Part shown: one piece after another, positions 50,709 through 59,339 of the stretch
Position numbering within the stretch: position 1 is the stretch's first letter
Layout: every line of letters begins with the position of its first letter
DNA from: an uncultured Microbacteriaceae bacterium
Lineage (GTDB): Bacteria; Actinomycetota; Actinomycetes; Actinomycetales; Microbacteriaceae
NCBI GenBank assembly: GCA_937124545.1
Contig: CAKZKU010000272.1
Span: forward strand, 29,700-93,699
DNA: 64,000 nucleotides
Direction of reading: 5' to 3'
Position numbers and translations under genes: made by a program
The notes under the pieces: model-generated
What the model was told of the DNA's origin: nothing
What the model saw: only the letters and a program-made list of their open reading frames with translations
Databases searched by the model: none

Positions 50709-53176
50709 TATTCGCTCGCTTTCGCGGCGCCGCCGAAGCCAAAGCCCTTCTTAGGACTGCTTGCTCCCGCAGCAACGGGTTCTGGTGAACTCGTTGCGGA
50801 TCCAAAGCCCTTCTTGGGGGCTTGAGAACCTGAGCCATTGATCTGCTCAGACTTGTTCACCTTCACCGTGGACTGTTCCGCGGTGTGGCGAGGCTTCATG
50901 TGCAGGTAATACGTGGTCTTTACTCCACGCTTCCAGGCACCGGTGTAAATCCCCATCAAGTCATCGATGTCTCTCGTCTCGAGGTACATGTTCCGGCTGA
51001 TGGCCTGGTCAATCCACTTCTGTGCCCGGGCTGCGACCTCCAAGAAGGAGTAGGGCGAGAGCTGGAAGCTGGTCTTGAAGGTTTCCTTCAAGTCCTCGGG
51101 GATGGAATCAATGTTCTGGATGTCTCCCTGGCTGCGAAGAATGTCTTCACGGGTGGACTCCCACAGGCCACGCTCGCGCAGGGCCTCCACGAGGTTTCGG
51201 TTGACTTCGAGGAACTTACCCGAGCTGGTCGAGCGGCTGAAGATCTGCGAGAACTGTGGGTCAAGGCCCGGTGTGGTTCCTGCGACCAGTCCGATTGACG
51301 CCGTCGGTGCGATAGCCATGAGGGTTGCGTTGCGCATACCGCCCTTGACCTTCTCGCGCAGGCGGTCCCAGTCCAGACGCGTGGTCCGGTTGACCTCAAC
51401 GGCAACACCGCGGTCGGCCTCGGTGAGGTCAACGGTGTCCAGCGGAACAATCCCCTGGGACCAGCGCGACCCTTCGAAGTTCGGGTAGGAGCCACGCTCC
51501 ACCGCGAGATTGGCCGACTCGTCAATGGCCGCGTACGACACGTGCTCCATGATTTCGTCGATGAGGTCGTAGGCCTCTTCACTTTCGTAGCTGTAGCCAA
51601 AGCGCTCAATCACATCGGTGAAGCCCATGACGCCCAAGCCCACGGCGCGGTTTTGCTCGTTGGAGTGATCCGCTTCCGCCACGCTCGAGCGGGTGATGTC
51701 GATGAGGTTATCGAGCTGACGCACCGCGATGCGGGCACTCTCATCAATCTTCGCCCAGTCCATCTTTCCGTCCACCACGTGCTGAGAGAGATTGATCGAA
51801 GCCAAGTTGCAGACCGACACGTTTTCGGCGTCCTGCGGCAGGCAAATCTCGGTGCAGAGGTTGGAGAGGTGGATCGTGCCCGAGTTGTTGTTGATGGCAC
51901 GGTTGTTGATGGTGTCTTTCCAGGTCAGCCACGGGTGGCTGGTGCCCTGGAGGGAGACCAAAATCGCCTTGAACTGCTCCCGTGCGCCCATCTTCTTGAA
52001 CATGCCAAGCTTTCCGGCCTCTGCCATCTCGACATATTCGGCGTAGCGCTTGGAGAAGGCGGAGCCATAGAGCTCGTTCAGGTCAGCAACTTCGAGCGGG
52101 TCAAAGAGGTACCAGGGCTCGTCGTTTTCGACGCGCTTCATGAACTCATCCGAAATCCACACAGCCGTGTTAGCGGTGCGGGTGCGGCGGTAGGGGTCAC
52201 CGGAGTTCTGACGCAGGTCGAGGAACTCGGGGAAATCCATGTGCCAGTTCTCCATGTAGAAGCACAGCGCACCAAACTTCTTGCCGCCGCGGCTCACCGC
52301 ACGCAGCACCGAATCGATGGTGTGCATGAACGGAATAGGACCGGTCGACGTGGTGTTGTTCGAGCGAATCGGCGAACCCTGAGCGCGCAGCTTGGTGACG
52401 GCGAGGCCGATTCCGCCGGTGCCCTTGGTAAGCCACATCACATCGCGAGTTGTTTTCGCGATGTGCTCGATGTCGTCCTGCATTTCCATGACGAAGCAGT
52501 TGGCGAGCTGGGGGTAGCTGGTGCCACCGTTGACCAGTGTTGAACCGGCTGCCAGGTACTCGAGCTTCGACATCTTCTCGTAGAAGCGAAGAGCGTTGGC
52601 GGTGGGGTCTTCCTCATTGAGGGACAAGCCCATGGCGATACGCATCCAGAAGAACTGGGGGACCTCGAGCGGGTCGCCGTTGCGGCCCTTGATGCCGTAG
52701 CGGTTGTTGAGCGTCACGACGCCGATGTACTTCAGCAGTTCGTCGCGGCTTGGCTCCATGGCCTGTGCGAGACGGTCAAAGTCAAACATTTGGGTGAGGC
52801 GCTCGTCCAGGAGGCCTTCCTCCACGCCGCGACGGACGTTTTCTTCGAAGTGCTGAACGTGGAGCTCCTTGAGCTCTTCGGGGGACGAGTAGTCGCCCAA
52901 CACCTTTTTGTAGATGGTCTTCACCAGAAGGCGAGCAGCGACCACGTCGAAGGCAGGGTCATCTTTGACGTTCTGCAGGGCAACCTGGATTACTGCTTCA
53001 TCGAGCTGCTGGGTGGTGATGCCATCAAACAGGGTCAGTTCCAGCTCGCTGGCGATCTGCGTAACCCACGCGATGGAGTCTTCGAGACCCTCTGCTGCGT
53101 GCTCGATCGCCAAGTTGATTTTGTTGGCGTCGTATGGCTCCCGCTCGCCGTTGCGCTTCACCACCGTGATGTTCAT
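50708..53176 (-). CDS. nrdA: Ribonucleoside-diphosphate reductase alpha subunit
   Basis: ATP-cone N-terminus MNITVVKRNGEREPYDANKINLAIEHAA; NLCTEI catalytic motif; LANCFV and VSVCNLASINL cysteines; ends KKGFGFGGAAKASE with no C-terminal Cys pair. Confidence 0.96.
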   Translation of the reverse strand: MNITVVKRNGEREPYDANKINLAIEHAAEGLEDSIAWVTQIASELELTLFDGITTQQLDEAVIQVALQNVKDDPAFDVVAARLLVKTIYKKVLGDYSSPEELKELHVQHFEENVRRGVEEGLLDERLTQMFDFDRLAQAMEPSRDELLKYIGVVTLNNRYGIKGRNGDPLEVPQFFWMRIAMGLSLNEEDPTANALRFYEKMSKLEYLAAGSTLVNGGTSYPQLANCFVMEMQDDIEHIAKTTRDVMWLTKGTGGIGLAVTKLRAQGSPIRSNNTTSTGPIPFMHTIDSVLRAVSRGGKKFGALCFYMENWHMDFPEFLDLRQNSGDPYRRTRTANTAVWISDEFMKRVENDEPWYLFDPLEVADLNELYGSAFSKRYAEYVEMAEAGKLGMFKKMGAREQFKAILVSLQGTSHPWLTWKDTINNRAINNNSGTIHLSNLCTEICLPQDAENVSVCNLASINLSQHVVDGKMDWAKIDESARIAVRQLDNLIDITRSSVAEADHSNEQNRAVGLGVMGFTDVIERFGYSYESEEAYDLIDEIMEHVSYAAIDESANLAVERGSYPNFEGSRWSQGIVPLDTVDLTEADRGVAVEVNRTTRLDWDRLREKVKGGMRNATLMAIAPTASIGLVAGTTPGLDPQFSQIFSRSTSSGKFLEVNRNLVEALRERGLWESTREDILRSQGDIQNIDSIPEDLKETFKTSFQLSPYSFLEVAARAQKWIDQAISRNMYLETRDIDDLMGIYTGAWKRGVKTTYYLHMKPRHTAEQSTVKVNKSEQINGSGSQAPKKGFGSATSSPEPVAAGASSPKKGFGFGGAAKASE

Positions 53177-53195
53177 GCTGTTTCTCCTCTACGTT

Positions 53196-53262
53196 GCCCT
53201 CTGGGGACCACTTTTTGTCGGTATTTCTGTTGTTTTTCTGTCTCACTGGGTGCTCAGAGGGC
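53196..53262 (-). promoter_or_regulatory. Long inverted repeat / stem-loop in predicted nrdA 5' leader
   Basis: GCCCTCTG (53196-53203) pairs with CAGAGGGC (53255-53262), plus inner CCAC/GGTG pairing (53208-53211 with 53249-53252) around a T-rich (A-rich in RNA) loop. Confidence 0.5.
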
Positions 53263-53284
53263 CCCTATGTTGGCGACAGCTTGA

Positions 53285-53300
53285 CCACTATATATGCCGG
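53285..53300. promoter_or_regulatory. NrdR box-like site 1
   Basis: CCACTATATATGCCGG resembles acaCwAtATaTwGtgt (left half strong); overlaps a TATAGT -10-like hexamer on the minus strand. Confidence 0.55.
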
Positions 53301-53316
53301 TCCTGACAATTCCCAG

Positions 53317-53332
53317 ACCCCATATCTTGTGG
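53317..53332. promoter_or_regulatory. NrdR box-like site 2
   Basis: ACCCCATATCTTGTGG, 32 bp start-to-start from site 1, the spacing known for tandem NrdR boxes. Confidence 0.55.
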
Positions 53333-53337
53333 GCGTG

Positions 53338-53376
53338 TCATCCACACCTGTGGACAAAAATCACCATTTATCCACA
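53338..53376. promoter_or_regulatory. Cluster of DnaA-box-like nonamers upstream of nrdA
   Basis: TCATCCACA (53338-53346, +), TTGTCCACA (53349-53357, -), TTATCCACA (53368-53376, +, perfect consensus). Confidence 0.55.
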
Positions 53377-53449
53377 GAAAGAAAGCCCCGGCCGACCCCG
53401 TTTTTGCCACTGTTTCAGGGACCTCTGACACGGCCCGCAGGAATAGGCT

Positions 53450-54673
53450 GTGACGGTTGTGAATAAATACGCTGACCTGTTGAAAACTCGAGGAGTGGCT
53501 CGGATTATTTCCGCGCAGCTCACTGCCCGATTGCCCTCGGGAATGTTGTCGCTGGCGTACCTCTTACACATTGAAGCGATCTTTGATTCCTACGGGCTGG
53601 CAGGGCTGGTTCTTGCCGCCACCAGCCTCGGGCAGGCGATCGCCGGTCCACTGACCTCTCGATGGATGGGCTACTGGGCAATGCGCCCGGTCATCATTCT
53701 GACGATTGCGGTATCCATCCTCAGCATGGCGGGAATTGCCTTTGCCTCCCTGCCGATTGGTGGATACATCATTGTCGGATTTATCGGCGGCCTGGCGACC
53801 CCTCCCATTCAGCCAGCGGTCCGCACCATTTACCCCACCATGGTCAACTCCAAACAGTTGACGCCACTGTTTTCTCTCGACGCTTCAGCGCAGGAGATCA
53901 TATGGATCGCCGGGCCGGTCATCACCACTTTCGTCGCAACCCAAATTTCCACCGTGTGGGCGATTCTCGTCGCCGCCGCCTTCCTCGTCGGAGGCGGGCT
54001 CTGGTTCCTATCGTGTAGGGAACTGGGCACCGTCACGATTCCACCAAGCCGCAGCAAACTGGGTGTTGTTCTCAAGAAGCCTGCTGTGCTCTTGGCCACC
54101 GTGGTGGGCTTTCTGCTGATCGGTTCCGCCGCCGCCGTCGAGGTCGCCGTGGTGTCTGTGTTTGGTGAGGAGGGTGCCCAAGCAGGACTGGTGTTAGCCA
54201 TCTGGGCGTTTGGTTCCATCATTGGCGGGTTGGGCCTGGGCGGTCTCCCCATCGGCCCCTGGGCGCTCGCGACCCGAATGGCCGTCGTATTCATCGGGAT
54301 TTCGCTGGCGGGCTTCATTCTTGATTTTTGGTGGATTTCCTTCGCACTGCTCATCGCGGGAGCGGGCATTGCTCCCGCCCTCGCCGTCATGTTCGCCATC
54401 GTGTCCTCGAGTGTTAAGTTCTCCGAGACCGCCGAAGCGTATGGCTGGATGGGCTCCGGCCAACTGGTGGGCGCAGCACTCGGATCCGCCATCGCCGGTT
54501 TTGCCATTGACGGGTTTGGTTCCCCCGGCGGCTTCGCCGCCGCTGCGGCTTTTGCCCTGGTGGGAGTGTTGGTGGCGACGATATTCAAAAAGGCCCATCC
54601 AGATCTGCGGGGTAAAGACCCCTCACCCATTCCCGATACGGAACCGGTCAGAACCATCACCGAACAGCCGTAG
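53450..54673 (+). CDS. MFS transporter
   Basis: 12-TM-like; GLAGLVLAATSLGQAIAGPLTSRWMGYWAMRPVIILT. Confidence 0.88.
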   Translation: MTVVNKYADLLKTRGVARIISAQLTARLPSGMLSLAYLLHIEAIFDSYGLAGLVLAATSLGQAIAGPLTSRWMGYWAMRPVIILTIAVSILSMAGIAFASLPIGGYIIVGFIGGLATPPIQPAVRTIYPTMVNSKQLTPLFSLDASAQEIIWIAGPVITTFVATQISTVWAILVAAAFLVGGGLWFLSCRELGTVTIPPSRSKLGVVLKKPAVLLATVVGFLLIGSAAAVEVAVVSVFGEEGAQAGLVLAIWAFGSIIGGLGLGGLPIGPWALATRMAVVFIGISLAGFILDFWWISFALLIAGAGIAPALAVMFAIVSSSVKFSETAEAYGWMGSGQLVGAALGSAIAGFAIDGFGSPGGFAAAAAFALVGVLVATIFKKAHPDLRGKDPSPIPDTEPVRTITEQP

Positions 54674-54696
54674 CGCGGGCGGTCTGTCGCGACCTG

Positions 54697-55299
54697 CTAG
54701 CTAAACAGCACCGGCAGCATCGAAAGAACCAACGCGATTGCCATGGCGATAGAGAAAACGCGATGGGCTTTGAAACTCCGCACCAGGCGCGCGAGTGCTC
54801 GCCCCGCAAAAAGCCACAGTGCAGCACCCGGCACGATCATCGCCACAAACACCACCGTGCCAAGAAGCACCCACGAAAAACCCTGGTCAACGGGGACATA
54901 GCTCGTGAAATACACCCCAATCGCGACCCACGCTTTGGGGTTCAGCCATTGAAAAGCAACCGAGGCAAAGAAACCCACCGGCTTCGCCGGTGTCGTGGAA
55001 TCCTCCGGTGGGGCTGCCATCGCGATCCTCCATGCGAGATAGAGCAGGTAGGCAAAGCCCGCCCAGCGCAGAATCTCCATCAGCCATGGCGCGGCCAGGA
55101 ACACCGCGCCGAGGCCACTGCCGAAGACCGTCAACAGCAGGGCCATCCCGACAAGGATTCCGCCGAAATACGGCAGTGCCCGGCGAACGCCGTGTTGGGC
55201 GCTTTGAGCCAACAACACGGTGTTATTCGGGCCGGGGCTTGCAGACATGGTGAAGGCAAAGACAGCGAATGACGCGATGAGCCCTATCTCCACCGCCAC
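54697..55299 (-). CDS. LysE/RhtB family amino acid exporter
   Basis: FAFTMSASPGPNNTVLLAQSAQHGVRRALPYFGGILVGMALLL; FQWLNPKAWVAIG. Confidence 0.93.
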   Translation of the reverse strand: MAVEIGLIASFAVFAFTMSASPGPNNTVLLAQSAQHGVRRALPYFGGILVGMALLLTVFGSGLGAVFLAAPWLMEILRWAGFAYLLYLAWRIAMAAPPEDSTTPAKPVGFFASVAFQWLNPKAWVAIGVYFTSYVPVDQGFSWVLLGTVVFVAMIVPGAALWLFAGRALARLVRSFKAHRVFSIAMAIALVLSMLPVLFS

Positions 55300-55338
55300 A
55301 GCCTAGGCCTGACCGGTCGGGATGAGCGACGCCTGCCC

Positions 55339-55842
55339 CTAGAGCGGGTGGGCGCTGGTGGCCACGGCCTGTTGGGCAAATAGGCGACCCTCCCAGGTTG
55401 CCGCGGCTCCCGAGTGTCCGGCAAGAACAGTCACCACCACGGCGGCCACCCCCACCGACAGCGCCGCAATGGCAAACAAGCGACCAATGAGTACCGCGCG
55501 AGGTTTCGCACTGCGAGAAGCTAGGGCCCAGACTGCCGTCACGACAAACAACGCCATCGCGAGTGGCGTAACTATTTCCCCCAGTTCAGCGTGCTCGCCG
55601 GGATAGCCCACACGGTTTTCTAATGCCTCACCCGATTGCTCGGCCATCCAGGCGGAAACGGCCCCGACGAGCGAAAAAAGCACGGCCAGAACCCGCAACA
55701 CACTGCGCGCTCGGGGCAACAGCAGAGCGGCTATCAACATCACGACCGCCAGGGGAATCATGATCGCGACGGCGTGAACGACCAGCGGGTGCAGGGGCAA
55801 CCCGAACACAAGATCGAAAACACCGCCAGAGGCTACAACCAT
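55339..55842 (-). CDS. DUF2231-like membrane protein
   Basis: GLPLHPLVVHAVAIMIPLAVVMLIAALLLPRAR; four TM segments. Confidence 0.7.
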   Translation of the reverse strand: MVVASGGVFDLVFGLPLHPLVVHAVAIMIPLAVVMLIAALLLPRARSVLRVLAVLFSLVGAVSAWMAEQSGEALENRVGYPGEHAELGEIVTPLAMALFVVTAVWALASRSAKPRAVLIGRLFAIAALSVGVAAVVVTVLAGHSGAAATWEGRLFAQQAVATSAHPL

Positions 55843-55895
55843 GTCTCCAGTGTAGAGAGGGTGCCTCTGAGCGCCGAAGATAATAGATTAGGAGC

Positions 55896-56591
55896 ATGTC
55901 AACGACGACTCCGACCATTGTTCCTATCCCGCTAGCGCGCCGCTTCCGCGGCGGCCTAGACCTGGTGGCCGGGCTCACCATCATCGCCGCCTACATCGTG
56001 CTGTTGACGGACCAGGTACAGCAGGGCACGTTCGAGCCCGACAAACACTTCGCGTACCTGACGAACCAAACCAGTTACTCCAACATTGTGGTGTTACTCG
56101 CCGGAGGTTTTCTTGCCCTCTCGCGGCGGCACGACACCGTGTTGTACACGACTGTTCGCGCGAACTTTGTTGCCTACGCGCTCATTGTTGGCGTTGTCTA
56201 TAACGCGCTGCTGCGAGGCCCCGACGATTTCAGCTTCCACAACGAGGTCACTCACGTTGCCATTCCCGTCTACCTGGTGGCGGACTGGATTATCCGCGGC
56301 GCGCGACCACGCATCGGTTGGAACACCGTATGGATTGGTGTGTCCTATCCGGTGGTGTGGGTCGGTGTCACCCTGCTCCGGGGCCCGAGCGCCGAGTGGT
56401 ATCCCTATTTCTTCCTTGACCCGACCGGCCCGAATGGATGGACGGGTGTCGCCATTTACGTCACCGGCATCAGCATCATCTTTGCGGGCCTCATTTCCGC
56501 GATGGTCGCGCTCAACCATGCGCAAGCGCGCAAACGCGAGCGCATTCCTCCGTTTTCGTCGATGAGCGACGGAACTTTCCCGGCTAAATAG
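55896..56591 (+). CDS. Pr6Pr family membrane protein
   Basis: FAYLTNQTSYSNIVVLLAGGFLAL; LRGPDDFSFHNEVTHVAIPVYLVADWII; YPYFFLDP. Confidence 0.8.
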   Translation: MSTTTPTIVPIPLARRFRGGLDLVAGLTIIAAYIVLLTDQVQQGTFEPDKHFAYLTNQTSYSNIVVLLAGGFLALSRRHDTVLYTTVRANFVAYALIVGVVYNALLRGPDDFSFHNEVTHVAIPVYLVADWIIRGARPRIGWNTVWIGVSYPVVWVGVTLLRGPSAEWYPYFFLDPTGPNGWTGVAIYVTGISIIFAGLISAMVALNHAQARKRERIPPFSSMSDGTFPAK

Positions 56592-56595
56592 AGGG

Positions 56596-56775
56596 CTAGT
56601 CCCCGTCTGATTCCGGCTTTTTCTTGAGCGTGGAGAAAATGCCGAACGCCCCCCAACCGAGCAGGGCGATGGTCGCGACCCACGCCAGGGCGGCGTTCGC
56701 AGCAAACGCCTGTTCGCGAATGGTGATCCAGAGCGCAATCGAAAGAACACCGGTAATCAGAAACGGATTCCACAT
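56596..56775 (-). CDS. Small two-TM hypothetical protein
   Basis: MWNPFLITGVLSIALWITIREQAFAANAALAWVATIALLGWGAFGIFSTLKKKPESDGD. Confidence 0.55.
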   Translation of the reverse strand: MWNPFLITGVLSIALWITIREQAFAANAALAWVATIALLGWGAFGIFSTLKKKPESDGD

Positions 56776-56818
56776 ACCTTTATCGTAGGGCGCCGCCAGC
56801 GACGCTAGGCTTTCACGC

Positions 56819-57136
56819 ATGACTCAGCCCTGCATCATCCTTGCGACCCTGAAGCCCGCCGCCGGCAAAAAAGACGCCGTCCTCGCCGTATTCGAAGAGG
56901 TTATGCCCGCCGTCCACGAAGAGGAGGGCTGCGAACTTTACGCCCTCTACGAAGACGTTGAGGGAGCCCTACACATGATCGAAAAATGGACCAGCTGGGA
57001 CCTTTGGCAAGTCCACATGGCGGGCGCACCTGTCGCAGCCATCCAGTCGGGACTGGAGGGTCTCCTGGAAAGCGACGCGCTCATCGAGGAAATGTATGGC
57101 CTGAACGTGGGGCTCGAAGGAAAAGCAGCGCTCTAA
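56819..57136 (+). CDS. Antibiotic biosynthesis monooxygenase (ABM) domain / putative quinol monooxygenase
   Basis: ATLKPAAGKKDAVLAVFEEVMPAVHEEEGCELYALYEDVEGALHMIEKWTSWDLWQVHM. Confidence 0.88.
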   Translation: MTQPCIILATLKPAAGKKDAVLAVFEEVMPAVHEEEGCELYALYEDVEGALHMIEKWTSWDLWQVHMAGAPVAAIQSGLEGLLESDALIEEMYGLNVGLEGKAAL

Positions 57137-57197
57137 AAAGCGTTCACATGCAGGGCGAATGCCCGCGTGGTGCGCCCTTCGCTTTATCCTGGGGTGC

Positions 57198-57668
57198 ATG
57201 GACACCCTGTACGGTCCGATCTCTATTCGTGAGGCAGAACCTCACGAAGTCGCCGATCTGCTCGAAAAATCCACAAACCTGCTCGCCAGCCTTTACCCCT
57301 CGGAGGCCAACCACCTGGTTTCTGCCGAAGAGCTCAGCGCACCCGGTTCCCAACTGCTCGGGGCTTTCCTGGGCGAGATGGCCGTCGGGATGGTGGGGCT
57401 TCGCACCCTGACTGACGAGGGATATGCCGAGATTAAGCGCTTGTTTGTCTCAGAAATCCACCGCGGTGCCGGTATCGCCACCGCACTCATGGCCGAACTA
57501 GAAGCGATTGCCGTGGATATGGGGGTGGGAATGATGCGTCTTGAAACCGGTGTCAACCAACCGGAGTCGCTCTCGCTGTATTCGCGTCTGGGCTACACGC
57601 GATGCGACGCCTTTGGTTCCTATCGCGCCGATGACTACTCGGTCTTTATGGAAAAGCCTCTTCAATGA
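57198..57668 (+). CDS. GNAT family N-acetyltransferase
   Basis: EIKRLFVSEIHRGAGIATALMAELEAIAVDMGVGMMRLETGVNQPESLSLYSRLGY. Confidence 0.93.
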   Translation: MDTLYGPISIREAEPHEVADLLEKSTNLLASLYPSEANHLVSAEELSAPGSQLLGAFLGEMAVGMVGLRTLTDEGYAEIKRLFVSEIHRGAGIATALMAELEAIAVDMGVGMMRLETGVNQPESLSLYSRLGYTRCDAFGSYRADDYSVFMEKPLQ

Positions 57669-58438
57669 ACCCGATGGACGCCATCGTCCCGGTCGTCTTG
57701 CCCACCATGACCTGGGGGAATCCGGCGTCAGAAAAGACAGCGTTGATGGTGCACGGCTTAGGGTCCTCCGCTGCCACCTGCTGGCGGGTAATGGAAGCCC
57801 TCGCGAGCGATGGGTACTGCGCTGTTGCCCCCGATCTTCGCGGGCACGGAAGCGCTCCGCGCACCACCCGGTATCGCATCGCCGATTTCGCCGCCGACAT
57901 TAGCGAGCTCTCGCCACCTCGTGGCGGGTCGTGGGATGTGGTGATTGGTCACTCCATTGGTGCCGCAAGCGCCGTCGTCGCCCAAGCTCAGAAGCCCTCG
58001 TGGGCGAAACAGCTCGTGCTGTTTGACCCAGCGCTCCACATCGATGATGTGACCCGCGGCGAGGTATTGACCAATCAAAGACTCGGCCACAGCGTTCACG
58101 ATGTTCCAGCCATTACGCAACTGCATCCGCACTGGCACCCACAAGACATCGAGGTGAAGGTTCACGCGCATCGCGCGGCCTCACTCTGGGCGCTCGAGCA
58201 AGCAGTGGCGGATAACTCCCCCTGGGACGTGACCGACCACGCTGAAGCGCTCACCATTCCCACCGCCGCCCTCTGCGGTGAAGAGAGCCTGGGCAGCATG
58301 TTCTTTGGCGATCAGGTCTCGCACCTCACCGCATCGCTCGAAAATTTCCACTACGAGGTCATTGCCGGTGCCGGGCACAGCCCCCACCGGGATAAACCCC
58401 AGGAGACACTGGCTGCGCTTCGAGCTCTGCTGCCCTAG
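57665..58438 (+). CDS. Alpha/beta hydrolase
   Basis: MVHGLGSSAATCWRVMEAL..VAPDLRGHGSAP..VIGHSIGAASAV..GAGHSPHRDKP. Confidence 0.9.
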   Translation: MNPMDAIVPVVLPTMTWGNPASEKTALMVHGLGSSAATCWRVMEALASDGYCAVAPDLRGHGSAPRTTRYRIADFAADISELSPPRGGSWDVVIGHSIGAASAVVAQAQKPSWAKQLVLFDPALHIDDVTRGEVLTNQRLGHSVHDVPAITQLHPHWHPQDIEVKVHAHRAASLWALEQAVADNSPWDVTDHAEALTIPTAALCGEESLGSMFFGDQVSHLTASLENFHYEVIAGAGHSPHRDKPQETLAALRALLP

Positions 58439-58439
58439 G

Positions 58440-59288
58440 TCACGAGGGCGCAGAGGTCCTGATAAGTCCGGTCGGCGGACTCGGGTTTTCAATGATGCGG
58501 GCAATCTGTTCCGCCAGATCAGCTCTTACAACGTGATCGGCCCCCTCCACTTTCGTGGTCGTCACACCGCGCATGCGCTCGATCACTCTCAGCCCCGCGG
58601 GTGCAAGGAAGGGGTCTCTGGTGCCATAGAGCAGGTCGATGGGGGCGGTGACTTGGGCAAGATCGGTCACCGTGGTTTGGGAGACGATGCACTGCTCGAG
58701 AGACAGGGTGAAAGCGCGCCAGTTGCCCTCGGAGACATCCACCAGGTTTTTGATGGGCGACAGGCGGTTGAGTGCTTGTGCCCCGGCTTTTGTGAAGGTT
58801 CGATTCGAGCGCATGTAGTCATAGAGCTTGTAATAGGCATCCATCTGCAAGCGCTCCAGAGGGTCCACCACGGTGTCACTGGGCAGATATACCGGGGGCG
58901 CCACCAAAATGACGCGGCTCACCCGGTCAGGGTGGACCGCGGCAAACCGGGCAGAAATCAGTGCCCCGAGCGAGTGACCCACAAGAATGAACGGTTTTCG
59001 GATTGCTAACGAGCGGACCGTTGCCGCCACCGCGGCAACGTGCTCCTCGAGGGTAAAGCGGGCTTGGGCGGGGCTGGGGGAAGCCCCAAACCCGAGCAAG
59101 TCCAGGGAGATCACCCGATAGTTTTCCCTCAGGAGGGGAACCGCGTGAGTAAAGGTCACCGACGAGGAGGCAAGGCCGTGCAGGAGCACCACAACAGGAC
59201 CGGAACCCTCATCGACGGCAACGTGCAGCCGTGGCCCTCGCGCCAGACCGAGAAACTCTCTCCACCCCATGGATTTAGTATCGCGCAC
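58440..59288 (-). CDS. Alpha/beta hydrolase
   Basis: VVLLHGLASSSVTFTHAVPLL..ISLDLLGFGASP..LVGHSLGALISARFA. Confidence 0.92.
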   Translation of the reverse strand: MRDTKSMGWREFLGLARGPRLHVAVDEGSGPVVVLLHGLASSSVTFTHAVPLLRENYRVISLDLLGFGASPSPAQARFTLEEHVAAVAATVRSLAIRKPFILVGHSLGALISARFAAVHPDRVSRVILVAPPVYLPSDTVVDPLERLQMDAYYKLYDYMRSNRTFTKAGAQALNRLSPIKNLVDVSEGNWRAFTLSLEQCIVSQTTVTDLAQVTAPIDLLYGTRDPFLAPAGLRVIERMRGVTTTKVEGADHVVRADLAEQIARIIENPSPPTGLIRTSAPS

Positions 59289-59339
59289 AGCCCCAGCGGT
59301 GAGGGCATGAGCGCGGGCGAAGCGCCGTATATTTGAGCC

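Noticed and set aside
51542-52543. 333-aa plus-strand ORF opposite nrdA
   Set aside because: Shadow of nrdA codon structure, no domain.
53338-53376. DnaA-box cluster as a chromosomal origin
   Set aside because: Neighbouring genes are nrdA and an MFS transporter, not dnaA/dnaN/rpmH, and no AT-rich unwinding region was noticed; a regulatory role fits better.
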